The notes: generated from the letters alone by a model not told the origin. A stretch of DNA of 64,000 nt from Leptoclinus maculatus (GCA_032191485.1 JAVDOI010000019.1:10757784-10821783); one strand, 5' to 3'. Positions 24,174 to 38,010 are shown, numbered from the stretch's first letter. Made by a program: numbers and translations.

Positions 24174-27100
24174 TTACTGGACGTCTTCCACATAGTTAGC
24201 AGGATAGAGGCCGGTCTTCCCATCCTTAAGCCGGCCTTTGCACCAGCCCTGATCATCTTCTTCTCCAATTTTGGTTAGTTCTTCCCCTGGAGGGAGGAGG
24301 AGGAAGGGAGGATTATTTGTATTGCAAAAACTCTACTGGGATCCGACAGACTTGTCAAAACGTTTGCTGTTGTTTTTGAGTCTTCCACACCACGTACCTG
24401 CTTTAAAGGTCAGCTCGTCCTGCTCCTGTCCATCGTAGTCATAGAGGGCTTTGACAGCCACAGATACGACCGGAGAAGCCGGCTCGTCTTCGAATGGATT
24501 CCCGTCACCGTTGGTGGAGAAGGGGTTACCACCCGTGTCTTCATCCGACCAGTCCGGAGTCTTCTCCATACTGCTTGCACTGGACGGACGGACAAAAGAG
24601 TCACTTAGAAAAATGTGTTTTTACGTTCATCTCGGGGCCTTTACGCATCGACGGGACAATCCAGCATGCCGGGCGGAAGCAGGGACCAAAATTCAAGGTT
24701 AGAAAAAGCGAGAAAAATAAATATAACACCAAGTACAGTTAAGTCGAACACACAAAAAGCCAAAAGTGCATTTCAAGATCCAGTGACAGCTTTGCGATTC
24801 ATCCTGAAAACTCCTTTTCCATTTAGTGCAAAAACATGCTGACTTTCAACATCAATGCTACAAAGCAAGCGTTTGGTTCGAGCAGCATGACAAAGTCTCT
24901 TTGATGCCACTTTAAGATCAACAGCTTCAAGTGAGAGGGCACACAATGCAACAAAACAACATGACCACACATGAAGAGACACAGAAAAATACAGCAAACA
25001 TGAGACCAAGCAAGACAAATCAATGTTGTGAAGGCATGATTGGAGTTTAACCTGAGCGGCCAACAGAGGGAGCCACCTAAACACCAGAAAGAACTCAGCT
25101 CTGACAATGTTATAAGTGGAAAAAACAATAAACACACACCAGCACATATATAAAGTATTTACAGTCAGACCTGTCCCCAGTGTCTAGAATTTAGAAACTG
25201 GTTTTATGTACACTTCTTTTGAAGTTATACAGCATGTACATTTTCAGGCAATTGTGAGAAAACTGAAACTACAGACCAATCGTACACACGTGTGTGTATA
25301 AGTGTGTCCATATTCAGATCTGACTGTAAGACATTTCCCACAGCAGAGGCATGGGCCCCCCCATGCGCATGACATGTAATGTTCTGCAAGACACGGCACT
25401 GTAAGAAGTGAGAAAGACAGACACGTATTGGCGTTGTGTGCCAGCGTTCCAGCGACCATGCAGAGCAACACAACAAACTGCCACCTGAGGGAGGAGAGAG
25501 GCACGTAAGGAAGAAGGGATCAAAGTAACCGAGACAAAGAAACGGCGCGAAAAGAGACGCGGCACGATCGGCGATTCCGTGACAACAGAGATAGAAACAA
25601 GAAAAAAGGTCAGGGGAGGTTGTTTGGGAGTGTTTTCTCTTCTGTTCACCAACGTTTTTATTTCCTCTTTATTCACACTGATGTGGTTGACTGTGGTCTG
25701 CTGCTCCACGGCCGGCTCCACGGCCGTCTCCTCCTCCTCCTCCTCCTCCATCTCCTCCTCCTCATCTTCTTCGTCTTCTTCATCAAAGGGGTTTGAGCCC
25801 ACTGGCGCTGAGTTAGTGGGCACAGTCAGGCTGACAGCATGGGACACAGTGAGAGATCGGTTGTTGCATTGCACACACACACACACACAGACAGGAAGAC
25901 ACACCTGTGACATACACGGCCTGCAGACATGCTTAAACGTACGCTGCACATGTTAGCACACCCGGCTAACGAGTGTACTTCCTACAGTAGTGGGCGTCGC
26001 CAAGGAGCCAAGGGGCTTAGTGAACAGTAAGGTGTGGCTTTGTTTCACTAGATAGATGACCCAGAAATGATTGTATTTCTATGTAATAATGAACCTGAGT
26101 AACATCAACAAGGTTGTACAATCAGTTTGACTTGTTTTGACTTGAGTGCCACTGCTTATACTAAAAAAAGGAAATCCTAATTATTACAAAGCTGTAAAAA
26201 CATCAATAAGACACTTTCCTAGCGACTTATCAAACACTTAATTGTCAGCTCTGGTTCGTGTAGGTGCTGAATCTCTCTGAAGAAGTCACATGACGGCTGT
26301 GTACTTCCTCCTATTGTCACTTTTCCGCATCAAGGAACAAACCCTGCAACAGCCCTCCACCTGCATCAGAGGAAGCACAGGGTTTCTACTCCCTGTTTAC
26401 TGAGTTACTGGACCATGAACAGCTCTGGCTATCAGTAGAGTGTGTGAAGCGGAGAAATGTGAACGCCTTTGTTTGCATAGCCATGCTCTCTGAGTTGAGC
26501 CCGAGGAGTCATTACACCAAACACCGTGTGGCACAATGTAACTTTGAATGGTTCCAGTCAACAAACAAACCTTTATATAACTACGAGTCAATGTATTCAA
26601 AGAGCTGTAGTACCGTCGTATCCGGTGGGTGTTCAAATCTTTGTCATTGAAGCTTCAGACGAGCAAAAAAAGGCAAATATGTGAAACAAACGAGGGCTTG
26701 TTTTTATCATGCTGATAATAAACTACTTAAACTACAGTTACACCCAATTATGAAGGAAATGACAGGAAAACAATGTGCTGTAAATGCTGGATGGGGGAGA
26801 GTCAAGTCAACAGTCTCAAGTTCAAGGGTCAAATGCTTTCCGTGCCTGACATTCCCTCTGTTGACTCCTCTACACACTCCTCAGTGCTCTCTGAATCCTG
26901 CATACACACCACTTCCTACCGAAGTCTGAAACAGGGGGAGAGTTGCCAGAACACAGGACAGGATAATCACGACTAACCTCACTTTAAATTCGGAACAATA
27001 GATTCAACGCACACAGCAACTTGCTCATCCGTGCAAAACTGTTTATTTGCTTGTGGATGCATGAGAAGTTTGTATCTAAATCAGAAGTTTGCTGTCGTTT

Positions 27101-30100
27101 CTATGAACCACTGTTATGTCCTTGGTGCTGTTGCCACAACACTAGAAACAGATTCCACCGCAGGGACAGCTAAGTTCTTATCTTATCTCCTCTTAAAAAG
27201 ATTACATCATGCTATTAAAGACTGCCAATCAAACACAGAGAGCCTCTAAACCTTCACAGAGCAGTCTCAAACAAGCCTGTGAATTGCTCTTTTTCTCTCA
27301 TGAAAACATGTTGAACCTTCTTTCCCTTTAATCGCAAACTTGCCAAATCCAAGTTTCACTAAACCGGCCTTCTTTGAACTTCCTAGTAATAGTCATGCTA
27401 TAAAAATCTCTCTCTGTGTGTGCGTGTTATTGATGTATTTCCACATTACTTTCAACTATGTACCAGCCGACTCTTGAAGATGAATTCTTTCCCAACAAAC
27501 TTTGACAAAATGTTTACTGTTGCCACAGAGACGGCTGTAGTACATCTAGACGTCACTCCCGGAGCTTCCCTCATGTAACGCTTTACAAGCATTCCTGAAG
27601 AGGAAAGCGCCATGTGTGGTGCGCTGGATTATCTCTGATGTCGGGGGGGGGGGGGGGGGGGGGTTTGGATGAGGAAGACAGGGAGTGAGTGTGTTTTTTG
27701 TGTGTGTGTGTGAGTGTCCGCGTTATGAACACTTGCTCAGTTAACCGTGTGTGTTAGAGACAGAAATATCTGATCAGATATCTACCTGCTGCTGGTCTTG
27801 GCAGGCTGGACAGGCTGGTCTGACCCAGTTGAACTGATGCCGGTCAGCGTGACGCCCTCCGATGGCTTTTTCTTTTCTCGTCTGCTGAGGGTTCGGTTCA
27901 GGTCTATGGACCAGTCCTGGTGTAGACACACACACACACAGACACACACATTAGAGTCTAAGTATTACCGTTTGGTTGCACAGCACTATACACACACACT
28001 TCAACACAGTCCAGGGATCTGTGAAACATTTCACAGGCCGTGACACAGACCTGGGAAACTGTACATGCATGAGGAGTGTTTATACAGCACAGTGTAGGCC
28101 TGATAAGATGAGACACACAACCACGTACAGAGTCCATCACCTGTTGAAAGAAACACAGCACCGAGGAGTCTCCCCTCCACCAGAGGCTAACCAGCGAGAG
28201 AAAGTTGTTTTTATACACATATATTTTATTCTTTTGGCCCACAAACGGACTGGTTTCATTCCTAGTCCCTGTCTGACCCTCTGATACATCAGGTCTTCCT
28301 GTCTGGCTCATGTTCCCTGAGACGCTGTGACATTGCTGAGCCATGGTGGCATCATGCGACGTACTGCAGGGTTCACATGGACAGAAGGAAGACTGGAAGG
28401 GCCACAGACGGGTCAGCGTTCAGGGGTTAGAAAGAACAGAGAGTCTGAGCTGTGGTATTAGTGGTAAAGAGTCATTCTAGAAGTTCTGATATCCAGGAAA
28501 AGGTATGTAAAGGGAACAGAGGAGGATATGTCAGCATACTTCAATGCTGTGGTGTCTGCATGTACCAAGTGCACATGTGTCTTAATATCCTTTGAAACTT
28601 GATACGAACACAACCACCTCAAACACACACGGAGATAGAAGGAGTAAGGAGAGAGCGTGTTATTGTTGTGAAAAAGAGCAGACCTCCCATGCGGAACTCA
28701 CTAAAATGGACCTTCTTCTAAAGGAGCGAGGATGGGACCTAAAGGAGCGAGGATGGGACCAGTCCAAATTCTGTCAGACATGAGGAAAGGGAAGTAGGTG
28801 TGGAAAAGGGTTAAAGTGGACCACACAGTCTAAGCCTAAGGCTGTGCGGTATAAACTGAAAGTGCAGAAACATTAGTTTGTGAACGTAGAATTGACTTGG
28901 AACAGTTATTACTCTAGGGATTGCTTCTTTAACAAACAACATGAACTAAAGAGCCAGTGGCTTGCAGAATATTTGGATATCTACCAAGTTGGAGCCTCAT
29001 TTTTTTTCTTGTGCATGTGTGTGTGTATCGTGTCACAGAAAAGACCTTCTAAAACAAAGCTTTACTCAGAAAGACAAACAGCCTGGTAATGATGGACGTG
29101 GAACAAAGCGCCCCATCCTAACAGCCATGCCTTCAATAGCACTCAAAAGAACTGTAAATTGTAGCATTGCAAGCGCATTAAGCTTTCTTTGCTTTCGCAT
29201 CCTCTTTTTCTTATTTCACATCCTGTTGGGAAGATGCCATAAAGATTTACTTCCACCCCTGCTGCCAAACGGCATACGTCAATGACAAAAATGACACTGG
29301 GCATTAACTCCGGCTTGGGCTACGTGTAACATTGTTAAGAGCGATTGCAATACAGCCCATGACGTATTTTCAGCAGAATTAGTCCATTTCCACCGCTCTC
29401 TTTACTGGTGGTTCCTACAGTTGGGCCTGGGAGAGCACCAGGGGTCTTTAAGACTAGCATTTCAAGGTATGCAAGGACGGTAATTAATTCTTCTGTAATT
29501 ATTTATCTCACTAAATAATGTAAAAAGACTAGTACTCTGGACAGTTCTCCTCCATTTCTTCTCTATCTTCTGCTCTTTTATTAGTATAAATCCAGGCTGT
29601 AATACCTCAAACTGGGGCCAGTTCATCGGCATGCCGGGGCCGTGATTGGACCGGAACCATTTCAGGTCATCTTCAGGATCAGTAGCAGAGACCGTGTCAT
29701 CCAGCGTGTGGTAGATCGTCTGGAATCTATGGAGACAATATTGTACATTATATTTCTAGGTGAGAAGCATCTCTCACAGCTTTGTTCATGAGCTGCTACG
29801 TTTAAGTATTCAGCCATTAAATGATTGGTGTCTGACCTGTGATTGGTTGAGAGATCCAGGTGCTGTTTCACCTCCAGCAGCAGCTCTCTGAAGAAGCAGA
29901 TTCGTTTGTCTTCAAACTGCTGCCACTGCTCAAACACCTGCTCCATGTTCTCCATATACTGAGGGGTCAACTTGTCGAGTTCCTCCAGGGATTTCTGATA
30001 GCGTTCTTTAGTCTGGGAGAAAGGGAGGAATGAGGTGACAATTTCGGACACAATAAAAACACGATCTTGACACTCGACCTGGTCTATTTCCAAAGGTAGC

Positions 30101-32258
30101 CCTACCTTCTGCGCCTCCTGCTGACACTTCTCCAGCTTCTCCTGGAGCTTCTTTTGGGCTTCGGGGTTGTTGTTGCTCTCCAGTTTGCTGTTGGTCTCCC
30201 TGCTGGCTGCCAGCTTCTCTTCTTTACAGGCAGAGTGGTAAGACTTCTTCACTGTCTCCATCTGTAGATTCAATGGATCGAATAAAACACAGGCAACAGC
30301 GGCAGTCTTTTAAGGTGACTCAGAGCAAACCAAATGTGAAATGTGATAAACACACCTAAATGTGCATCATTCGTCATTTTAGGAATCATTACAACTAATA
30401 TCCAACCAACTCATGTGAGGGAGGCAGCATGGAAACACTGCTGCCTGATAAGTTAGATATGTGATGCATTCAACCACTCGTCTACTCTATCACTTTGTTT
30501 ATATTTAAACTCGGAACAGATATGAATTATGGATGCAAACTCATCCCATGTGGTTTTATCTGAGGAGTGTCTCGGGCTGTGCCCGGTGTAATTGGGGCCC
30601 GAGGCCAGAGCAGTCACGTGACCGAACCATGATGTCATAAGTAGAGGAGCGCAGCCTCCCTAATTTAATACAGCGGGCGGTTGTGTGTCAATCCAATAAA
30701 ACCCATGAGGACCATGAGTTGAATACTGTATCCCGTTTAGAATGCATGTGTCTATTATTGACATACTGACCCTGTCAGCCATGTCAGCTGCTAATTAGCC
30801 TAATTTCCTCTCTGCCCTCTACCCACTTGTCCCAGTCGGTCTTGTCGATCAATAAACCTCTAGAGCTACAAAACTGCATTGTTCTGTCGCCGCTCAATGA
30901 CAAGGCCATGATGTCGCCGCCCACTTCTGACATCACACGCACACAGGAAATAGGGGCAAGGAGCCTGGAGGTTGCGAAACGTTTCGTGGCTTCGAGCATA
31001 CAAATACTTGGATGTGCACGTTCTTATATGCGTGCACGGAAACAGAAAGGAATGTGCGTGCTGCCGAGGTAAACAGGCTTCTAAAATGAAAGCAGTAGTA
31101 GGAAATACATTAACCTGATTTTGAACTAAGAAGCCTCCCTGTAGTCCCTCAGTGTTTCCTTCCCTTCTACAGGCAGTCAAAGAACTACAGGATACAGTTA
31201 GCACACGACGGCCAACGTTTGGCAATAGCTTCTTGTTCAATATCAAGAGGTTGCGACTGTGGTTCGGCTCTGTTGTCGTTTAGCAAGCAGGTAGTCATGG
31301 AGGGAAAACAACAGCTAGCGAGTCAGTAATATGTAATCATGTGAACTGAAGGGTAAAATTGATTGTCATGGCTGTAATCAGTGACTTGAAAAATGACTTG
31401 CTTGTGGTGGCTGCTCGGCTGTTTATAGATTAAAACATTATACCACATACACATCATACTATTTTAGTGTCCAGTGAGCCACACCTCTTTGAGTTTCTTG
31501 GCCCAGGGTTTCTGAGCCTTGCGGAAGCCGTCATCAGCCTCTTTGGTCTCTTTGTAGCCGCCGATCATCTGTTTGTGGTAGGAGTCTCTCTGCCAGTTCT
31601 TCAGCTTCTCGTAGTCTTCCCCCATCAGTGCCGATTTCACCTCCATGTGGAGCTCGCTCACCTTCTCCGCCTCCGTGCACAGAGCGAACCACGCCCGCTC
31701 CAACGTGCCATACTGAGGGCCTGAGGGAAGAGATATTTACCAGTCAGTCAGTCATGCTTTCAGGATTTATGGGAAAATACACCCGTTTTCACCAATGACG
31801 CCTCTACCTTTTTCTATGAGTTGCCGCCAGCGCTTCCCCCATTCTGTCAGCTGCTGTGCGTAAGACTTCTCAATACGCGCCCGCTCATGAAGACAGCTCA
31901 TCAGATCATTACAGAGCCGATTGCCGTCGTCGACCCGCTTCACCGATCGTTTGTAGTTACCAACCTGAACACCAGCAACAGAGAAAACAGAGAGAGTTGA
32001 AAAGGAGCTAGAAAATGTTAGCTACGGCTATGGATATGTATTTATTTAGAAAACACTGAACACATTTAGAGCGGCGTTATAGTGCAGTGTTGCGGTTAAG
32101 TTGTGATACATCACTAGATTTATTCCAAGTTCAACACACGACAGAAGAATTATGACCCAGGGTTTAGGGGCAGGTGGTGTGAAGGAATTCCCGTGTCTCA
32201 CCTCCCAGAAGCTATCACTGGAGACATCGATCATGGAGTCATCGTAGGAGCCCGACAT
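24174..32258 (-). CDS. pacsin2: Protein kinase C and casein kinase substrate in neurons 2 (pacsin2/syndapin-2), F-BAR and SH3 protein
   Basis: Ten coding exons join in phase: 32258-32202, 31964-31808, 31720-31485, 30261-30106, 30012-29837, 29726-29606, 27916-27786, 25830-~25654, 24570-24398, 24286-24174. They give 498 aa (human PACSIN2 is 486 aa). The start MSGSYDDSMIDVSSDSFWE matches the family. Residues about 15-290 form the F-BAR domain (VGNYKRSVKR, KPWAKKLKE, QYMENMEQVFEQ), which binds and curves membranes. NPF motifs lie at about 358, 419 and 428 and bind EH-domain proteins. The SH3 domain (ALYDYDGQEQDELTF to GLYPANYVEDVQ) occupies about 442-498 and recruits dynamin and N-WASP in known orthologues. 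The exon-8 donor (AC|GTTGGT) is weak and was chosen by phase, so its 3' edge is uncertain. Exon 8 carries an acidic run after the first NPF. The symbol rests on synteny with ttll1-bik-mcat; pacsin1 is the alternative. Confidence 0.93.
25727..25789. repeat. Coding TCC/TCT trinucleotide-like tract in pacsin2 exon 8
   Basis: On the plus strand this is a run of CCT/CTC/TTC triplets. In the pacsin2 reading frame on the minus strand it encodes an almost uninterrupted Glu/Asp stretch of about 20 residues directly after NPF360. The human protein has only a short acidic segment at the same place (NPFEDEDD), so the tract looks expanded and may vary in length. Confidence 0.75.
25872..25889. repeat. (CA)n microsatellite upstream of pacsin2 exon 8
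   Basis: This is a nine-repeat CA run on plus, so (TG)n in the pacsin2 transcript. It lies about 42 nt upstream of the exon-8 acceptor at 25,830. Confidence 0.9.
27643..27663 (+). repeat. G21 homopolymer
   Basis: Twenty-one consecutive G residues lie in the pacsin2 intron between exons 7 and 8, followed by TTTGGATGAGG. In the pacsin2 transcript this is a C run. Such a tract can form a G-quadruplex on the plus strand and is prone to length error in sequencing. Confidence 0.9.
27925..27950. repeat. (CA)n microsatellite at the 3' splice site of pacsin2 exon 7
   Basis: The CA run, interrupted once by GA, is (TG)n in the transcript. It starts about 8 nt from the CAG acceptor of exon 7 (27,916) and occupies the place of the polypyrimidine tract. 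Confidence 0.9.
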
Positions 32259-35200
32259 CGCTGCTGCCCTCAGTAACACTCAGAGTGTGGGGCCTGGAAA
32301 AACACAGGAAAACAAACAGGCGTCAGTGAATGTGATTAAAACAGCCGCTTAGCTCGGATTGTTACGAATGCCTAATACTATGTCAGATATTCAAGCTATA
32401 AGTAAGTTATTATCATGAATAGTTATATTTTATATTTAAGAGAGAGAAAATTAATTCATAGTTTTAGTAATTTATCTTTATTTGCTGGTTACAGTTTTAC
32501 AATAAAAAGAAAATTAATTTCCATTCATTGTTAATTAAAGGGAACACAGTTGATCAGATTCATTGTAGATTATATAAACATGTATTATTAGATTTATTTC
32601 CAGGGTAAGCTTCTCAAATATAGCATGGAGTGAGCCAATATTAGAGACCGTTGAGTTATTAAACAAATACAGCAAAGAGGAAGGGAAAGATATGTTTTAA
32701 TCACGTTGAACAATATCATTCAGTCACAGCAACATTCCTCAGACATTGATAAGAGGGTGAATAACACGGTGCCCAAGAAAATAAATAGTTCAGAGGAGTA
32801 ATACAGAAAGAAATGGAAGGGGAAGTTGAAGTGTGTGATCTGGTTTGATAATCTAAGCAGCAGGTGGTTTCTTTTTTCATCCATTTCTATAACCTCACAA
32901 CCCTCAACACACGACCAACTGAACCGCAGTGGTTGCTGGCAGCACAGAGTCTGAGCTAAAGAAAGTGTGAAGAAGCACACAGTGGGCAGCTTCCGTTTCC
33001 TTCGGACGGGTACCACAGACACTCCTCTGTTACTCTCCTCACAGCCATCACTTCAAAACTCAACAGGCTCCCTTTATTCATCCCCTCCGTCCTCTTCCTC
33101 TCCTCCCTCCTCCGTCAGCCTGGAGCTTCTCCTCTACAGCCTGACTGGCCCTTTTTAACTTTCCAGCTCGCATTTAACTGCACCTCTGAGACCACTATTA
33201 GGAGGGAAATACATTTGAATTCATCAGTGATGCTCGTCTGTCATTCTCTTACACAATGAACAGACTAAATGATGGATTCAGGGCTTAAATTTAACATAAA
33301 CTCATAATAGAAACAACCAGATTTGATAAGGATCCCTTAAATTGGATATTGAAGAGTTGTGACGAAGATATGGTAAAATAGTTTAATAATCCTATCGTAC
33401 GGACATTAAATGTATTTTTGATCTTTCTGTTAAGATATGTTTTGGTACTCATCTGGGTACAACCTTCGTCCCTTCTTATTCTCTAGACTAGTCTGATATT
33501 CATTCAATCATCAATGATATCTGATAAACACTCATCTCTAATGTGGAGCTGTCCCCTTGTGATCGGATCACACAAGATGCATTTTAGTGCCGAGTGTGAA
33601 CACACGAGGCCTTTATCAGCTGAGTGAGACAGCGAGAGGATGATGGCTGGTGTGTGTGTGTGTGTGTGTGTTGGCCAATGGTCAGTGGCCCGTACCCTCC
33701 AGGGCAGGACTTGGACAGAGGGCAGTATTGTGGTCACTGCTAGCTTGGGAACAATCCTCCCTTTAACTGCGTTTGTAGTTTGCAATCAGGTCAGTCAAAC
33801 ACACACACACACACACCACCGCCGCAGACACACACACACACAGACAGTGAGTCCAGAGTTTTGTGTTGCTTCAGAACCCTCACAAGCATTAATAACAATA
33901 TTAATGCACGAATAAAAAAAACACGAGAGCCTAGTTCTCAGCATCACACACGACCCAGCCCAGTCTTGTCATCTTGTCCCTTTGGCATTTCCCCCACCAG
34001 CTGTCCACATTCTTCATTCACCAATCATTGCTGCAGCACAAGAGAGGGACACAAATATCTGCTCTAAACATGGCAACAAGTCTTCAGACGTCGAACGCTG
34101 CTGAGCACAAACCTCCACGTGTTTCGTAGTCCTGAGAGCTACACGTTTCTATTAAATCAAGTGGCGCTACCAGCGGAATGTACAATTAAAACACAAGGAC
34201 ACGCATATAGATAGATATGGAAAATGACTTTCCATAGCCCAAAGATCTTTATATTTGGAATTCCTTTAATCACAGAAGCTATTTCCCAGGCCTGATGTAA
34301 TCAACAGCAAACAGGAACAGCCTTCTGGACACCCTCGGCTCTGCAGGACGCGGGGAATGTGTTAAACAATTGAACGCAGCTTGACCCACAACTGTAAACA
34401 ATGCTGTTGACTAAGGCCAGGTCTGAAGTCCACTTAATCTGTCCCTCGACAGGAGAACATCGAGTGCTACTAAGCACAAGCAAAGAAACACATGGGAACG
34501 AGGACGTGGGTCAGATTGTTTTTTTTTTGTCATCAGAAATTCAAAGTGACAAGCACATGAAACGACCGTCTTGCTGACAAATGCATGATTTCATCAAGGC
34601 TGCAGAGACTTGAACAGGGCTTCTTAGATTACAGGCTTAGTGATTACGTAATCAAACACAACAGTGATATTCACTGAAGTCTGATAAGTAAAAGCACCGA
34701 GCATGCTGGAATGTGGTCGCAGACGACAGCCTTAAGATAGAAGTGAAACGAATGCATTCCTCAGCGCTGCCATGTCTGAACCGGCTCACAAATCAGTTCA
34801 CATTTGCATTCTGCAATTTGCATCCAAATTTTGCCACAGATGAGGCCGACTTTAAAGTTTTTTTAAAAGTAGAAGTAGGGTTCACAAATATCCGTAGTTT
34901 GTTGATTTGCAAGCGGTGATTCAGAGCGACAGCTGCATGTAACCAGCTGAGGCCACAGATGACCGTGTGTGTTATTAAAAGCACATGAAAGCTTCCTGTG
35001 CTATGCAGTTTAGACGTCGACATGAGAGGCCGATGACCTTCTACGAGCGCCACGGGGAAAGGGAACATCGGAGGATGGCTGAAGAAGACGCAACCAAACG
35101 TGCACAATGTCGAAACGACGGCGGGGCATAATAGACCCTTGTGTGTGTGCAAGAGCATGTTCTTTCCACATAAACCACCAGCAGACTAGACTGTGTTTAT

Positions 35201-37837
35201 GTTTCCCAGAGTGCTCTGGTGTCATGGCTGAAGAGCAGGAAACAACAGCAGAGACACACAACTAACTGACAGGCACATGCAAACCTGCCCTGAATAATAT
35301 AATCAGAGGTACCAACCTGAGAGGTATTTCGTCACAGACTACACACTGATTTTATATCAAGTCTGTTATTTTGAGCACATGTGACTCCACTAAAGATGTG
35401 GGGGAGGGGGGGTCGTGTTATTTAAACTGTAGTGATTGAAGCGAGTCACTTCAGAACAAACGCTTATCAGCAGAATAAAGCAAGGACATCAGAATAATGT
35501 CACACAATCTCAACAGTTCGTTCCGCCTCACTCTGGCCGGCCTCCTAATCAGTACCTGCTGGAGAGAGGAAATGCGTGCACGGTGAGTGGAGTTATGCTG
35601 AGGTTCAGCCTCGTCTGCATGATTGTTAGTGTAAACAAGAACCAACACCGCTCACAGGTTCTGTCTAAAGGAAGAATGCACGAGTTCAATTTAAACGCTT
35701 CCATCCCGGAGAAGAATTTCGACCGTCCGAAATGTCAGTGTGAAATGTCTGTGTGCCCCACGTAAAACCAACAAACAGTCCTCAAAACCCAAAGATGTTC
35801 GGTTTGCAATGATTTACCAACCGTTACTTAAAATTAAAGAAAGAAAAAAGAAGACACAGCGACACTCAACTCACAATCATCAGTGCAAGAGCTAACCATG
35901 GGGATTGAGGGTGCGATTACATAACAAGCATGCTTTAAAAATACTCTAGCGCTCTACTTTGTCTTAATCGCATGAAACTTGCTTATCTAAGCAGGGGTGA
36001 TTTTTTTTTGTGTTAGTTTCCATTTCCTTCCTTTGTTGCATAAAGCAACTGCAATATCTCACAGGGAGGGAGTGCAGCTGAGCCGATCTATCCCTTCAAT
36101 ATTGCACTTTCCCAGCAGGACATTGCTAAATCCCGACTGGGCTGTGAGAGAGAGAGAGAAAAATACAACCATTCCTTTGCTTCTTTCTCTCTGGTTGCAC
36201 ACAAGCTTGGAGGTCAAAAGTTTCCATGGCAGACGCGGGTCACAACCTTGATTTTCTTTCCCCGTCAGTCATTCACCTCTGCCTTCCTTCCTCGTGTGAG
36301 CTCAACAGCTGCACGGGACTGCTGATCTGACGGCAGTATGGCCTTTCAAACCTCTCGATAACTCACTCCAGCTTTTATAGAGATCACCGTTGGTCCATCA
36401 ACACCAGGTCCACTGTAGCCTCATCAAAACCCCCTTTTGCTCCACGGTCAGGGGGGAAAACAATGGCATTTGTTCCACACTTTCAAGCATTTTCCACTGG
36501 ACAGGCCAGCGGCATAGAGAGGAACATAATAGAAGGAAATTCAGTATTACATGACAGGGAAGGGGAGATCCTGACATCACCGACGGGCAAATTGTGCCCT
36601 TTTGCCTGTGGAAGCCCCGGTCCTGCACGCAGAGTCTCATGTGATGCATTTAAAGCTGCAGACCTTTCAGGAAAGTGCCATAAACAAGAGTCATCTGGTA
36701 GCCCTGTGACCTATTATGGTGTCTTTTCTATACTGTATGTGTGCACATACAGCAATTATCTCTACCCCTGTTTTTCTGCTTTCTTTGAGTCTAGCTATGG
36801 TGAGAGTAGTTGATGTTCGCTCACACGACAGGCTACATGAAGTACATGACTCAATTCTGCTGGACAATGGCTCATATCCTTTTAGCTGCTTCGTGTGTGT
36901 GTGTGTGTGTGTGCTCTTGGAGAATACACCGATAAAGATCCCTGGAAATGGAAGAGCAGAGCCTTCAGCCTAAATTGGGATACCCACTCTAAGTTTAGCT
37001 TGGTTCTGTGACAGAGCAGAGCGATCAGTTCACATGGCCCCCCAGAAAAAAAAAGGGGAACCACAGAGCTTTCAGTACTGCTTCACCCTGACAACAATAC
37101 TCCCCCAACAAACACAAACACCACATATAAAAGTTTGCGGTCACTAGGTATGTCTAAATACTCAGCTACATGACTGTCAACTTCCACTGATTCATGACAC
37201 TGTCATGAGTATTGACTGTCACACTCAGAAGATAGGCCAGGCTCCCTACTTCCTGCTCCAAGTGATTAATAACCTCGTGTTGACTTCTGTAAATTATCCC
37301 AACATATACTTCTGCACATGTAACTTGGGTGAAACGTGCAGATGTACCAGGAGTCAGGACTGAACTTGGCAGCAAGTTGGCACTTGCAATTTAAAACCCA
37401 CTGGCTGGACTGAGCACAGAGCAGCAGGAACTGAGCCTTCTCCCTCCATAGGAAATTATATAAAAGTATGTAATGTTGTAGGCATAGCATGCAGGATGAT
37501 AAATGACATCGGCCAGGAGGTTATCTTTACTTGCGAAACCCTGCCCCGCCCTTTATCACTCCAGGCAATGAAACACTAGTCTCTCTGATACAGACAGTCA
37601 ATGGCGAACTAGTTTCATTTGTATCTTATATCCTAATACACAACATAAGTCACTGAGTTACTTCCATTGTCATGTATTTTACTAACTTAAACCGTGTAAA
37701 ACTTTGACCACAGTACCATCCTCCTTAACTTTAAAGTTAGCCCCCTGACGTCAGCTCAAATGTTGGCGAATTACCCACAAACCACTTTGGTTAAAAAGTT
37801 AACCGATAACACGTAAAACGTCTTTGTTTAAGCTCAC
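32259..37837 (-). other. pacsin2: pacsin2 5' UTR portion and large first intron
   Basis: A TTTTTCCAG acceptor precedes 32,293, so the first coding exon would carry about 35 nt of 5' UTR. The remaining 5.5 kb to 37,838 shows no exon I can support. It holds GT/CA microsatellites at 33,650-33,671, 33,799-33,841 and 36,895-36,913 and a GA run near 36,151. Short open frames here (for example 35,436-35,765 and 36,463-36,813) have no recognisable domain or splice context. Confidence 0.5.
33650..33671. repeat. (TG)n microsatellite
   Basis: Eleven TG repeats lie in pacsin2 intron 1. Related CA runs follow at 33,799-33,816 and 33,827-33,841. Confidence 0.9.
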
Positions 37838-38010
37838 CTGGCACCGGTTTATTCCCGTTCACGGGTCGTGTTTAAGTGAAGAGTTAAATTCTCTTGGTGG
37901 TGTCAATTCCCCAAATCTTTTCGCCCGTTTTTCTGCTCCGCAGCAGCAGCACCATCGACCGACTGACTGACACCACCGTCAGTTAGCCACAGCACGGCAC
38001 GGAGCATCCG
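37838..38010 (-). promoter_or_regulatory. pacsin2: Probable pacsin2 non-coding first exon and core promoter
   Basis: A strong minus-strand donor CAG|GTGAGC ends at 37,838. It follows about 170 nt that are GC-richer than their surroundings, with a CAG-repeat-like stretch (CAGCAGCAGCACCATCG on plus) and several CpGs. This is the only such position between the ttll1 3' region and the first coding exon. The transcription start is inferred, not seen. Confidence 0.45.

Noticed and set aside
24170..24175. AATAAA overlapping the pacsin2 stop codon as poly(A) signal
   Set aside because: It would leave a 3' UTR of only about 20 nt. The downstream region has other signals, so this is probably coincidence.
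25314..25949. 211-codon minus-strand frame across pacsin2 exon 8 and its intron
   Set aside because: Only the middle part (25,654-25,830) fits the pacsin2 protein. The rest is intron read-through, including sequence from the CA repeat.
32259..32279. Upstream GTG-initiated extension of pacsin2
   Set aside because: It needs a non-ATG start. The ATG at 32,258 gives the known family N-terminus.
36463..36813. 116-codon frame in pacsin2 intron 1
   Set aside because: Nothing recognisable, and it lies in an intron of a gene on the other strand. A conserved non-coding element is possible but not shown.
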